The notes: a model not told the origin generated them from the letters alone. A DNA stretch of 64,000 nt from Hanleya hanleyi (GCA_036873755.1 JAVTVY010025199.1:1-64000); one strand, 5' to 3'. Shown: positions 12,379-24,834, counted from the first letter of the stretch. A program made the numbers and translations.

Positions 12379-12920
12379 ACGTGCAATAACCTCCATAAGC
12401 GCGTTTCAAATGCTTCGTAAATAAACGACAGGACTGGAGGAGGAAACAGTGAACTAAGAGACTATTAAATGCGTGTACCATCACGCTCGTGATATACGTT
12501 CATCATTATTCGATCATATGTTATATTACCTGAACTTAGGTGACTTTCTGGTGACGATTTATCTTTGATGATGAAATCTGACGTTGCTGCTTTACTTTAA
12601 AAATGCACGTATTAACTACCCCTGGCATGACCGAAGAAAAACAGAGGTGAACTATGCTGAAAATATACAAATATCATGGATAATGATGAATTGGAAATCA
12701 AATTAACTGGAGAAAGAGGGCGCACTATTGTCAGTGAAATATTTCACATGGAAACAAACCTACGCTACGCTCTTCTTGGTTAGCAAACAGCTTGACAAAT
12801 ACGTTGTTAGTTCATATACTAGTACTAGCTAAACTACGCCAAAGAACAGTTAGACAGCAAAGATGCAGGCGAAAATGGTCTTTTCATATTTCACTTCGTT
12901 GAAATCACGAAAATTTCCGA
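12379..12920 (+). other. Receptor-less old copy of the GPCR 5' flank (unit 2)
   Basis: This is near-identical to 901-1440 and equally lacks a downstream receptor ORF. Upstream (12340-12378) the promoter-like text TAGCTACAAGAGCGTTATG is visible. It aligns with the TATATAAG promoter of the live copies, but the TATA is mutated. Confidence 0.45.
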
Positions 12921-13017
12921 TGGTGAAAGTGTTTAGATATATCAGTTTGCTGTCAACCATGCACCTCCATGAACATCCATCCTGTCAAGAAAAAGAACCC
13001 AAGGTTCCCGAAAAAAA

Positions 13018-13215
13018 CAGCGGAGTACTCCGTTCTGTCGCAATTGCTGGAGTACTCCGATGTTTCATCGGAGTGGACAATTAACGGAGTCAACTCCGAT
13101 GAACTATTTCAATGGAGTACGCCGATGTTTTTAAGGACTACTCCGTTGTTGGGGCATACCAGTCATACAGGAGTTCACTCCGTTCCTGTCAGAAAGGACC
13201 ACTCAGTTACTTTTA
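13018..13215. repeat. CGGAGT/ACTCCG inverted-motif cluster, unit 2
   Basis: A single copy in unit 2, containing CGGAGTACTCCG, GGAGTACTCCGATG and later ACTCCGTT repeats. The motif density is retained although the sequences between motifs drift. Confidence 0.6.
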
Positions 13216-13574
13216 ATGGAGTATTTCTACATTGGTACTTAGAAACAAATACTTCTCACAGGTCCTACAATGCCACCGGGATGTTACTGTGGCATTTCCA
13301 TTGCTAGGCAATCACAGTGAATCCTGTCTAAGCCAGCCACATCTGGGACCAACATGACAGTCAGGTGGAAACTGTTCCAGTTTTTTTTTTGCACATTTGC
13401 AATTTTTTACCTGTGTTGGTTTGAACAGGGTTCACCCTATTTCCATGGATCATCACAGTCCAGCAGTCAAGATGCACACAGACTAAAATGTTAATAAATC
13501 ATGGAAATTCAACAAACATTTTATTTAAAATCTTTCTTATACTTAACTTGCATGATCAGTTTGTCATGCATTAA

Positions 13575-16130
13575 AGATGGAGTATGTACTCCTTAAAAAT
13601 TTACCATGTGGACTAAATCCATAATCCACATTCACCAAGTATATGCACATACACAATGCAAAATATCTACAGGTCGTCCAGTCACAATACACGTTACTGC
13701 TAAAGCAAAATCCATGCCTCAATTGGCTGTTGTTAAGATTCACACAGTCATGTGTTCCACACAAACACAGTCTTGCACAAGAACACCCCTTATAGTAATT
13801 CCATATGTTCCGATGTGAGGGTGTCATAATTGCATTTTCCTCACTGGTTAATCCACTAAATGTGGATTGGTGTTATCTTAGTTTCGTCTTTGTCATTCAC
13901 TACACAGATTGCAAAATTCGAAAACGTAAAAATCGGCTGATTACAGTAGGTTTTCTCTGTATGTATTTCATTCATACACAAACACACTCCAAATGTTCAG
14001 TTTCCTTTAATGATACACTTCTGAAGATTCAAGTTCCTTCAGGTAAGTGATTGTGTAGGCATCTGGTTCCCTTGAGCAAGTATCATTTGGTGGGCGCACA
14101 AACCTGTAATTTATAAAAGCACAGCATTTACTTGTAATGATATAGTACCAAACAGATACTGATTCGTGATAATTTAAAGACAATATATATCTCCTTACAC
14201 ATCCCGGAAACAGTGAGAAGTAGGCCTGCCACATTTGTTTGCAATTTGAGGAATATTATTACATATGTAATGGTGTGTGTGTGGGGGGGGGCAAGGAGTG
14301 GTGAGTTTCCATTGCTAAAACTGCAAGAGTAAACACTATATTGCATATGCAAGACTTGCATTTCCGGTTATACTGTTTACATAAAAAAGTTAAACTGACT
14401 CATCATATCATTATTGTGTATGCCACAATAAATCCACATTATGGTATGAATGTGCAATAATATTTTGTATGAGGTTTTTTTCAAAAATTGATGAGTAATG
14501 TGAATGCAGAAACATTCTTTGAAACGGAGAATGGATTGTTCACAATACTTAAATGTCCCGCATTTGAGAAGTCCAGGCTTCGCCACAGGCAGCTGTTCCA
14601 CCCTCCGCACAGGGGGTAAGCTCCAGTTAAGTTAACATTGAGAAATACGGAAAATCTCAGTTATATATAACAATAATATTTCCTGGCCGCTGTTTTCTTT
14701 TTTACGTATTTAGTGACAATATTCATTTCATAGAACATACGAAAGTTTCAGAATTTTTCAGCGGACTGAAAAAAATATATTCACCAAAAGGATCTTTCGG
14801 CAATGTTAAAGCATACGAATATTGCCCCCAGTTAGCGATGGGAGGGAAAGTTGAACAACCATTCTTTTGTTTTTACTCAGGGTGGACTTTTTCAATGATT
14901 AACTAATTATCATTAATGACGTCATCATCGAGGTGGGACATTCCAATTCACTGGTCTGAATATGTTAATGTTACAGGTAATGCCAAAGCCCTATAAATAG
15001 TGACGAACCACGGATACGAAAGATAAAAATTAGCTGATATCAGATGTAATCTTTGTACACGTTCGTCTGTCGAAGATAGCGGATGGTCTGAGTAAGGAAG
15101 GTAATGGCCACAAATCGACTTACTCGAAAACGTTTCATTGTCCACCATAGAGATGCCGTTCCCTAGTGAAATCCAGTAAACTCACACAATCGTGAATAAA
15201 GTGATGTACAGCCCCGACCTTGGTGTGGCTTATAATGAGATGAGAAAAAATATGTCTTGGCCAATTTGAAGAAAATTTAGTTTCTTCAATTTTTAAAAGC
15301 AGACAAAATGTTCTTCAATACATCATTATTTGTGTTGTTGAACATAATTGTCTTCTCATTAAACGTACTTTCCAAAAAATGCAATTTCTCAAGTGAGAGT
15401 TTGTAAGAAAAAGGTTAGAAGATATTTTTCTGTGTTATCGATATCTCTCTTCATGTTATTGGACTGACGATTCAAGATTATCGATACAATCGTCTAGTCC
15501 GTCATTCAATAATCAGCCGTTGGCTGTTAAAGAAAATCCTCGTCGATAATCCTAAGACGTAATTCAAATGACGGCATTGACACCAATTTAAAAAACTCAA
15601 TCACAGCATACATAAATATAGACTAGTTCCCTGGAATATATGCGTCTAGTCCGTCATTCAATATTCAGCCGTCGTCCATTAAGGAATTTCCGCGTCTATA
15701 ATCCAAAGACCTATGATATAATGAGATTAGCATCAAATCAAGAGGATACATAAAACTAGCCTAACTGCCTGCAAGGCAGAAGCGGTCAACAGTTTTCAAT
15801 GATGCCGGCAAGACATCGTGATGTTCAAAAACTATCAAATCCGTATCGCTGATCAGTATTCTTAATCCATAATAATCGTTGTACGGTGGTCATATAGAGA
15901 TTGATGTATCCCAGTCAGACTTTGATTGTGACTGTTCAAATGAGCACCATGAGGATCTTGAAATACATGAGCTCATACGTCCCCTAGCCCCAGGTTGAGC
16001 GGAATTAGACAAAAGTTGCGAAAAGTACCGCCAAAGATCTTGCACGCGACGCTTGTATTTTGCTATCAGCATGCGATATATATCGCCAAATTTCAGAAGA
16101 CAGACGCGTTGAACAGTTTTCAATGATGTC
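13575..16130. other. Unit 2 stretch upstream of the receptor
   Basis: Paralogous to about 4118-6960 of unit 1 and 25000-27570 of unit 3. Apart from the distal TATA box, a G-tract (about 14283-14291) and short recurring ORFs I see nothing that supports a gene. Confidence 0.5.
14992..15000 (+). promoter_or_regulatory. TATAAATAG box, distal (unit 2)
   Basis: Same conserved box as at 6061, in unit 2. Confidence 0.3.
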
Positions 16131-16141
16131 GGCACGACATC

Positions 16142-17170
16142 AACGCTGATAAACAGCTTGTGTCACCCGCTGATTCACATCGCATATTTCGCGCGTCTTG
16201 GCCGTCAGGGGGCGCTTTATCTGGTTATCCAATCACCGTGCCATAATACCTCGGAGGTAACCAGATTCCTCATACCAACCACGATTGGCTAACTACTTCA
16301 TGTAAGCGAAATTATGCCACACTCAAATTTTAAACAGTCATGCCTTCATGAAGAGATCACGAATCTCACGTAAGTGGAAGCCATGTCGCTATTTTGACAG
16401 CGACACCCCCTCTCACCTCATCTCTCAAAGGAACTTTTCCCGTCTTTATTAACAGCCAACGTTCAATTCAAAATCTGAAACACTTCAATGGTGTTTTTAC
16501 GTTACAAATTTAGGCAACTTGATCTCCTTATATACTCATGACGATAAAGCGTGGTCTCATGAGTGGAATATTAACAGCGACTGTGTTAATTATTTGAAGG
16601 TATTTGTGAACAAATTTTTGCAATCAGTTGACGAACTTTACTAAATATAGCAACAATGGTGGAAGTTATTCAAAATTCTATTCACTCTTAACCTAGAAAT
16701 TAAAATAATTAGACCTGTTCTGCCGTCCATTTATTATTAGTTTTGCGGGAGACAACTCATATTGCTTCGTTTCACAGTTGATTGTGAAGAAATAGTTCAC
16801 TAGTTTCTCGCGTTTTTCCACACAGTTATCACTCATTAGATGTCATATACGCTGGGTAATTTACTACTGTTACCGATGGACTAATCTGGGCAGCTTAGCG
16901 CCGCCATTTAATGGAAACATTTAATGGTGACTGCCCGAAAGATCTCTCACCCACTGAGAGAAAAGGTGGCGGATGCCCGGATGTTAGTTGCCGTGATAGA
17001 CAAAGCGGACCAAGACTCTTCCGTGAGAGTGATATCCATTTGTCATACGGCGGTTGGCCTGGGCAGACCGCCCCGTAACGGCCAAGAGGCGCGAGATGTG
17101 CGGTGTGAATCAGCCGGAGGACAATGAAAGTAGGGACGAAAGGGACTGTTTAAGCTGTTTATGAGCGTAC
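16142..17170. mobile_element. ~1.03-kb TIR element, unit 2 copy
   Basis: Long imperfect terminal inverted repeats (about 75-100 bp) include ACGCTGATAAACAGCTTGTG outside and GCTGATTCACA...TTGGCCGT inside on the left, mirrored at about 17068-17170. The flanks are ACGACATC (16134-16141) and AGGACACC (17171-17178). Unit 1 has a continuous site (ACGAAATC followed by ATGATG) without the element, so the insertion is direct. The 8-bp flanks suggest a hAT-like element, but the terminal bases are not typical. No transposase is visible; the ORF at 16924-17127 lies in the right end. Confidence 0.65.
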
Positions 17171-17536
17171 AGGACACCATGATGTTCTGAAAATATCAAA
17201 TCCGCCGTATAGCTGATCAGTGTTTTTTTTTCAAGATCAGCTTCTCGGTGCAGTTCACCAACAAACATACACATTGACATCAATCATATCAATACGTTAA
17301 TGTGTTCATCCATAAATATAGCCGATCATCTCATACATCACTCTCAGGGGTAAATATCAGCACGATTAACACACAGCTTCCTGCAATTAATCCACTGAAA
17401 TGACAATGACGGTAATTGCTGGTGGTGTGCCCAAAGCAGCAGTGAATACAATCGTGAATTAGCCTGTTAATATCTTCGGGATAATGTTACTCGACCAGTA
17501 AATACCCACGCCTGTTTGTCGTCAGTTTGACAAAGC

Positions 17537-17544
17537 TATATAAG
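17537..17544 (+). promoter_or_regulatory. TATATAAG promoter box of GPCR copy 2
   Basis: Same context as copy 1, 787 bp before the ATG. The leader shows the matching CTTACAG candidate acceptor (about 18193-18199). Confidence 0.45.
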
Positions 17545-18330
17545 ACCGTTATGTTTATTTAGACGTGACATAACTTCCATTACCACCTCGTTTCGAGTAC
17601 TTCGCAAATACCGACAGCACAGTCTAGTGGAAGAAAGTTCTCTGTGCACTTAGATAAGACAGTATTAAATGCATTGTACCATCCTGGTCATATTATATGA
17701 AAGTATTATATCACAAGGTCATATGTTGTAATGTTGTATCTGGCCATAGCTGGCCTGATAACTGGGAATGATGGAGCACACCTAACGTTGCCGCTGTACT
17801 GTACCTAAACTGTCCAGGTGAACTACACCTACCCGAACTATGCTGAAACTAGGACAATAGTATGAAAACAAGAATTTATTGGACACGAGAGCTCCAGGAA
17901 AGTGCTCTTTTCACATGAAAACATATGTACGCTAAGCGCTTCTCAGTGACCAAATTAGCCTACGTTGTTAGTGAATATACCAGTCTTAGACAAGCTGAAC
18001 ATCTAGACAGCGAAACTTCAGGAGGGAATGATATTTTCATTGCCGGATTACAGAGACTTTGGAACGTGTTCGAACTGATGTGCAAGTTCCTTGTGAACAA
18101 TATTCAATTTATATGTAAAGAAACAGAATCCGTAATTTAAGGAATATACGGGTGCGTATATCTGAAGTGTAATAATCGACGTCTTTCTGATCTTACAGAC
18201 GAGATTGTATCCGTTCATCAACAGATGATTCGATCTTTTCATGGAAACACGATTGAAAATGTCAAATTAGAAGGTAAAACCTGCATGTGAATATTCACAT
18301 ATTCGCCATTTGTCACGAAATTTGCTGACC

Positions 18331-19248
18331 ATGTCAGACGCGGATCACAAGGAAGAGTATGTAGACAATGACTCGTACGAGATTAATTCCGTGAACAATT
18401 TTAGCAGTCGTTACAACAGTAGCAACGTCAACAGCCATTTACCAGACAATTTCATCGGCCTGAACATTTTTCTCCATATCGTGACTAGTATTGGCATAAT
18501 TGGGAATTTGTTTCTTATCCTGACTATTTTACGACTTAAAAGTCTGCGAATGTCTCCTACATATATAATATTGTTAAGTCTGGCGTCTGCAGATGCAAGT
18601 GTATGTTCCAGTCGGTATTTCCTCTATATGCCCGAAATGCCGGATGCAATATATCAACTGTGCATCGTCATCATAATTTCGACGATCGGACTCAGTGCTT
18701 ACCATTTGGCTCTGTTTTCTTTGGTACGTTACCTGACTCTTCTAAAGCCTTTCTTTGTCAGACGTCATTTGACAGCCAAGAAGGTGGCGTGGTTATGTGT
18801 TATTCTATGGCTTGTATTGTTTGCGTACAATTCAATGGCTATGTTACTGACAGGACGGGGTAAGACCACGTGTGTAAACAGCGAAAACATCAGAGTCTAC
18901 ATCCTCGTGAATTTCATTCTCTGTTTCTTTATCCCATTGATTGCCATGGTTACCTTCCATGGAATTAAAGTCTATAAGCTTAGCAAGACATTAGTCAACT
19001 CCGAGAACGAAACTTCGAGAAAAACTGTTTCTGGACGAGCTGTGTTGGCAATAACTTTAATCTTTGTTCTGCTCGTGACACCCTGGGAGATAGTTGCGAT
19101 TATCGTCTGTACATTTCAGGTCCAACTATCACAGCTTATCGCTGGCGATTTGATTTTCTTTAATAGTGCCATCAACCCCTTCTTGTATTTCTTCATGTCA
19201 CCAACTGTAAGAAAAAAAAGCGTTTTCGTTCGCTTCGTTCGCTTTTAG
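18331..19248 (+). CDS. Class A GPCR, copy 2, C-terminally truncated
   Basis: An ORF of 305 residues from the ATG, nearly identical to copy 1 in TM1-TM2 and the TM3-TM6 cytoplasmic half. N59, D88, R133 (VRY), P251 in TM6 and NPFLY (282-286) are kept. Differences cluster outside the cell. The TM3-top cysteine has moved three residues (C111), loop 2 is longer (C181 kept) and loop 3 is six residues shorter. After TM7 the gene breaks. An extra A in the oligo-A run near 19212 shifts the frame, and a deletion of about 2.3 kb joins the ORF to sequence equivalent to 11399, giving a stop at 19246-19248. The cytoplasmic tail and its NTNES end are lost. All seven TM segments remain, so it may still insert in the membrane. 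Function is uncertain. Confidence 0.85.
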   Translation: MSDADHKEEYVDNDSYEINSVNNFSSRYNSSNVNSHLPDNFIGLNIFLHIVTSIGIIGNLFLILTILRLKSLRMSPTYIILLSLASADASVCSSRYFLYMPEMPDAIYQLCIVIIISTIGLSAYHLALFSLVRYLTLLKPFFVRRHLTAKKVAWLCVILWLVLFAYNSMAMLLTGRGKTTCVNSENIRVYILVNFILCFFIPLIAMVTFHGIKVYKLSKTLVNSENETSRKTVSGRAVLAITLIFVLLVTPWEIVAIIVCTFQVQLSQLIAGDLIFFNSAINPFLYFFMSPTVRKKSVFVRFVRF

Positions 19249-20171
19249 TAACGAAATATTCAAATTCAAATTTTGTACTAAATTTTGTAACGTTATTGAT
19301 TTTTGTACTTGATACTTGATTGACATATCTAAATTCTATCGTTTCATCGAATAATACCTTATGAATAAAGTTGTTTCGATATTTATACAAGACAAGTGCT
19401 AAATATTTCAAAATTTCGGTGCTGATCGGACTCTCAGTAACCAGTCTTCGCCTATTCATAATCGTCATAACGTAGTCTTACAACATTAATCGCACCATAA
19501 ATTCGAGCAGCCATAAAACAAAAGAAAACTGGACAATGGAAAATAGTGTATCCATTGTCCTGTCGAGTGATTTGAATATGTAACCAGAGAAAGGGTATTG
19601 GAATATGTAACTGAGTGACTTAATATTTTACTGAATTTGACTTAGTTACATGCAATCGCCGAAATTGACCACGTCATGGCTGAAAAGCAAAATACCATTT
19701 CGGTCGTTATCGTTGCATTTCCACTCGGGTTTCCGATAAGTCGAATGTATGCAATCGTCCAGAAATTACAGGCAAACTACGCTAATTATTGCTCCATAAT
19801 TGTTTAGAATGGATGAAATCCTATGAATTTCTCTCTGAAAGACTTGCTCTAAACTGCTAAATAAATTCATCCATTTCATCCGGTCACACGTCAGGAAAAA
19901 ATGAATAGTTATATGTCTATAGAAAAGTGTATATTATCTGTTGCAGGGGTTACTCCGGTAAACCATTTCGAAATCAATCTCTCGAAAAGACAACAAACGT
20001 AATTGCAAGAGATGTGTTCAATTTTTGGAAAGCTCGTCGAAAGCAGCAGAGAATAAATAAGTGTATTTACGTCCTGTTAATCCGCGTGCTAATGTTGCCA
20101 GTTCTTTAAATCACCAAGCGTGGTTTGTCGTCGGAGATACATAGCTACAAGAGCGTTATGTTTGTTTATAG
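19249..20171. other. Unit 2 tail joined to the truncated receptor
   Basis: Continues the sequence equivalent to 11399-12378 of unit 1 with high similarity (a small deletion near 19700). No gene is seen. The minus-strand ORF 19193-19468 crosses the deletion junction and is not credible. Confidence 0.5.
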
Positions 20172-20700
20172 ACGTGCAATAACCTCCATAAGCGCGTTTC
20201 AAATGCTTCGTGAATAAACGACAGGACTGGAGGAGAAAATAGAGACTATTAAATGCATGTACCATCACGCTCGTAATATACGTTCATCATTATTTGATCA
20301 TATGTTATATTACCTGAACTTAGGTGACTTTCTGGTGACGATTTATCTTTGATGATGAAATCTGACGTTGCTGCTGTACTTTAAAAATGCACGTAACTAC
20401 CCCTGGCATGACCGAAGAAAAGCAGAGGTGAACTATGCTGAAAATAGACAAATATCATGGATAATGATGAATTGGAAATCAAATTAACTGGAGAAAGAGG
20501 GTGCACTATTGTCAGTGAAATATTCCACATGGAAACAAACCTACGCTACGCTCTTCTTGGTTAGCAAACAGCTTAACAAATACGTTGTTAGTTCATATAC
20601 TAGTACTAGCTAAACTACGCCAAAGAACAGTTAGACAGCAAAGATGCAGGCGAAAATGGTCTTTCATATTTCACTTCGTTGAATCACGAAGATTGCTGAT
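20172..20700 (+). other. Receptor-less old copy of the GPCR 5' flank (unit 3)
   Basis: This is near-identical to 901-1440 and 12379-12920, with a small deletion near 20242. No receptor ORF follows before the next inserted element. Confidence 0.45.
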
Positions 20701-20715
20701 GGCGAAGGTGTTTAG

Positions 20716-21119
20716 GTATTCGCGACTGCTCGGCCTATTCCGTTGAAGTCATGGTACCTCGCGCATTAATGGTCTAAGGATTTTACAGCTTTCAGCTGTA
20801 AACCGTGATCCGCCGCACGTGAGGCACATCACATGCTATAGGATGTGTTTCCGCTCACATAACCCTCGTTGTATTTCTCCCTTATCAGGGGATAATAAAA
20901 TGAAATGGATATCCTCTTGATTCTACCTGCGAAGGATCTCTTCTAGTTTGAGGTGTTCCTCCTGGTTTTTCTTCCTGAGCTGATATCCATGGTAACAGAA
21001 GTCCTACAGCTGACATGCGCTGTTAGATACTGTGCTTTCAACATGGATGCCAATATGGAATCCTAGCAGCGCGAGACGAGGTACTAATGTCCTACATTAT
21101 CCGAGATCGTGCCGAGTGG
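20716..21119. mobile_element. ~404-bp insertion with 8-bp target duplication (unit 3)
   Basis: This is the orthologous copy of the insert at 1455-1855, flanked by GTGTTTAG (20708-20715) and GTGTTCAG (21120-21127). Presence in units 1 and 3 but not 2 means either gain before duplication with loss in unit 2, or exchange between units. Confidence 0.6.
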
Positions 21120-21216
21120 GTGTTCAGATATATCATGATCAGTTTGCTGTCAACCATGCACTTTCACCAACACCCATCCTGTCAAGAAACAGAATCCAAG
21201 GTTGCCGAAATAACAG

Positions 21217-21400
21217 CGGAGTACTCCGTTCTGTGGCAGTTGATGGAGTACTCAGATGTTCATCGGAGTGGACATTTAACGGAGACCACTCCGATAAACT
21301 ATTTCAACGGAGTACTCCGATGTTTTAAGGACTACTCCGGGGCATACCAGTGATACAGGAAATGACTTTGTCAGAAAGGACTACTTCCCTACTGATAATG
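21217..21400. repeat. CGGAGT/ACTCCG inverted-motif cluster, unit 3
   Basis: A single copy in unit 3. It begins with GCGGAGTACTCCG and continues with CATCGGAGTGG, CGGAGACCACTCCG and CGGAGTACTCCG. Confidence 0.6.
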
Positions 21401-21545
21401 GAGTATTTTCACATTTCTACAGAATTAATTCGTTATTCAAATATTTGTCGCATTTAAACGCAAATATGTTAACAGGTTATACAATGCCACCAGAATGTTA
21501 CTGTGACATTTCCATTGCTATGCAATCACAGCGAATCCTATCTAA

Positions 21546-24207
21546 AGTTTCCAAAGTGGCCCAAATCAACACCAGGAAGTACAGTTTGAAGACTCATCTG
21601 CAAGTTGAAATATCAGATGTATCAGAAATGCTGAAAAATCGCAGCTCATAGAATCCATAAAGATCTGCTCTCAAATTTCTAAACAATGTAGGTCGTGGGC
21701 ACTGACCCGGAAGTGATTAATTGTGATCTGATGCCTGTCAGGGATGGAACCATTGTTAAAATAAGGAATGCTCTCATCTGAACAAACCATACCCATCCCT
21801 AAACAATCTTGAGAATGCACAGATAAAACTATGCCCAGATAGAAATTTTACAGCCTATATACCAAGGGTACCCCCTTTATAATTTCCCCTCAGTTTGCCC
21901 CATATGACTTAAGACTGAGGTACAAGTAAAAAGTACAATATCTCACTAACCTGTACATATTTTTCCATCTGGTAAAAAGCACCAAGTCGACAATCCTTCT
22001 GCCTATAAAAAAAGTATAAAGCATTAACTAGATATGTTAAACACTATTTTAAATTATTTTTTTATTATTTTAATTCATTTTTTACGAAATTTTTCAAATT
22101 AAAATTTAAAAATAAAGAAAAATTAAATTCAAAATGTGACAAAACATACTTTGTTGACAAGCTGCTCATCTAGACTACATTTGATAATTATTTCCTTCAT
22201 GGCAATGGTTAACTTCCCCATGTAATCAGTGGGTCATCCCAGTAATCTATCAAATGTGATTAAAATTTGATGTTGATACAAAGATCAAAGACATGTTTAA
22301 TCCTGTAATAAGTGACAGCGATATACACAAATGTGTACACAACACATACCAAAATATAACATAGAGGTGTTTATGCTATACACAACTCCATATAGAGAAT
22401 ATATGTCAGTTCAATTGGATGGATCTACATCTCATCAAGATCTTGCTGGCAGTAATTAGAAAGATGCACATATTACTTGTAAACAGTTATTATTACTGAG
22501 AAAACTCCTAAATAACATTGAGGAATATATTCTGTGTCAGATTTCAAGTCCATGAATGCAATGTCTGCAAACAGGCAACACTTGTCAAAACACAACATAG
22601 AAGAAAAAGGAATAAAATTCAATGACAACATATCTGATGGTCATTTGCTGATCTCTGCTACATTAACAACCATGAAAGATGAGGACAGCTGGAAGTTGCC
22701 TCACTTAAACTGTTAACTGTTTGGTGAAAGATTAAAGTGGCAACTTACAGTGAGAAAGGCCTATCTTCCAACAGAGTTGGAGGCCATACCTCTGAGTCAC
22801 ACTGTGCGAAATTCCCAGAGTTGATGTGTGTGTGTGGGGGGGGAGGGGGTTGTATGGGGCTTGCTAATATTTGGTGCCTGTAATCCATGTTCCTTGCTAC
22901 CCACAAGATCTCTGATATGAATATGAAAGAGAATTACAAACTTATAATCCTGGAGATAGTGGAAATGGAATGAAGAGAAAGTATTTGCTATGATGCAAAT
23001 GTGACTGACAATATTAAACACACAACAATGTGAAACCATCAACAGTCAGATTAATTGTTGACTCAGTTAATCAGATTTTATTTGTCTCATTAAAGTTACA
23101 AATGCAAAAGGCATTTTGGAAATTCTTTGTGTGTGGAACAAACATCTGAGTTTTTACAGGTGATATGATTATTATTAATTTCATGTGGTTTTAGACTGAT
23201 ATAAAGTGAACTAATGCATAAATGATTTGAAGCATTGAAGATTTGAACTGAGGTCGAGATTTTGAAAAAAAGCATGTAATTGTATCTATGTGAATTTCCT
23301 TTCTTCCATTTACATTTTATTGTATCTTGAAAGTTAATTTGCTCATAATTACCAGCTGTGTTAAATGAACCTCGTCATATTTGGCATTGATTATTTGGCC
23401 CTAGTACTGACAAATCAGTCATTTTTTGCCTATATTTGCACCAAAAGGTCTCAATTTTATCGCAGAAATGGCATAACGATACAAGAGAGGTTACCCAGCA
23501 TTATCAGTATGATATTTATTTCAACCACATTTAGCAAGAAAAAAAATAATTTTAATAATTAAAAAATTTATTAAAATTAATTAAAAAATTTATTTTATTT
23601 TATTAATAATTTAATTACATAAATTAGAAACAACCCTAATATTTGTTCGTTGTTCATGAGTCAGCATGGAAAAAATTGGGCTGATCCAGTAAAAACTGTA
23701 GCCACAGTGACGATTTAAAGTTCTCTGGTCAAATGTGAAAATGTCAGGTGACAGGCATCAGCCTACTATTAATTCCGTTACTTGTTATGTATTAGCGTTA
23801 AAAATCGGCAGAAATCCAGAAAATTCACAATGCATAAATCCACCTGGCATGTCAATATTTACCTTGTGGGACATTACCAGTGGAAGTCTTGACAGATGTT
23901 GACCATGAAAATTTCAAATTACCGCCACTGACAGCTGATTGGTGCTACAGAATGTCATTCAATTTGTAAACAGGGAGCCTTCTCACCCTTCACTGATCAT
24001 GTCTTCATCCACCATGCTTTTTCCAAAGTGGCCCAAATCAACACCAGGAAGTACAGTTTGAAGACTCATCTGCAAGTTGAAATATCAGATATATCAGAAA
24101 TGCTGAAAAATCGCAGCTCATAAAATCCATAAAGATCTGCTCTCAAATTTCTAAACAATGTAGGTCGTGGGCACTGACCCGGAAGTAATTAATTGTGATC
24201 TGATGCC
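21546..24207. mobile_element. Unit 3-specific 2.7-kb segment bounded by ~185-bp direct repeats
   Basis: A block of about 180 bp starting TTTCCAAAGTGGCCCAAATC and ending GTGATCTGATGCC occurs at about 21546-21728 and again at about 24021-24207 with only a few differences. The segment replaces what is 2275-3260 in unit 1. Direct terminal repeats suggest an LTR-type or recombination-derived insertion. The repeats lack TG...CA ends, and no retroelement protein is visible. The interior is AT-rich (22030-22130 and 23540-23620), with a TG/G-rich tract at about 22828-22848 and no credible ORF. Confidence 0.4.
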
Positions 24208-24239
24208 AATTGGCTATCGTTAAGATTCATACAGTCATG

Positions 24240-24400
24240 TCACATGAACAGGTACAATAAAAGCGTACCTGACATACAACACATACCACGAACCGTTAGA
24301 TTCTTGGTATGTGGTTTAGAATAGGTTAACCAGAAGACTATACTGTGAAGTCATGTGGCTCTGTCAGTATGTCGGCACCTCTTCCCACTTATATGTGTTG
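24240..24400. repeat. ~160-bp dispersed repeat, first copy
   Basis: Begins near GAACAGGTACAATAAAAGCG and includes CATACAACACATA and GACTATACTGTGAAGTCATG. The same sequence lies at 24835-24990 and at about 3300-3440 in unit 1. No function is visible. Confidence 0.5.
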
Positions 24401-24591
24401 TAATTTTTACCTGTATATGGCGAGATTCTGCTGGTGGACGCTACTGTTTCGTCCCCGAGGCCCGCCTCCTGTACAGATCTTTTGGTCTTTGATATATGTT
24501 GGCATTTGTGGGAAGTAGATGCTGGGTCGACATCGGGCCTTACAGACTAGTCTTTTGTGTTAAATGCCGTCATTTTCATCTGACGACGATG

Positions 24592-24747
24592 CAGCTCACC
24601 GATCCCCAGTGTACGAGTTGTCAGAGCGAAACAGCTCACCAATTACCAATATACGAGTTGTGACAGCGAAACAGCTCACCAATTACCAATATTCGAGTTG
24701 ACACAGCGAAACAGCTCACCAATTACCAATATACGAGTTGTCAGGGC
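24592..24747. repeat. 40-bp minisatellite, four copies
   Basis: Copies start at 24592, 24632, 24672 and 24712 with CAGCTCACC. Each contains CGAGTTG followed by a short variable end and GCGAAA. The first copy is the most diverged and the last is partial. Not seen in units 1 or 2. Confidence 0.85.
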
Positions 24748-24834
24748 ATTTCCATCATGGTTCTGTAGATTTGTATCTAATACCGCTTATGCCTGTGCTA
24801 GGAGCCGTGTGATCATATCATCCAAGTTGCCACG

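Larger units (their letters stand above)
12379..20171 (+). repeat. Tandem segmental duplication unit 2 (GPCR unit)
   Basis: The order of landmarks matches unit 1, but the unit is shorter. It has one CGGAGT array, no TTAA MITE and no 401-bp insert. A deletion of about 2.3 kb runs from the end of the receptor ORF into sequence equivalent to 11399 in unit 1. It carries the TIR element at 16142-17170. Outside GPCR copy 2 I see only short ORFs that recur because of the duplication. Confidence 0.8.

Noticed and set aside
21546..24207. An LTR retrotransposon in unit 3
   Set aside because: Direct repeats exist, but there are no TG...CA ends and no polyprotein. Kept only as an open possibility.
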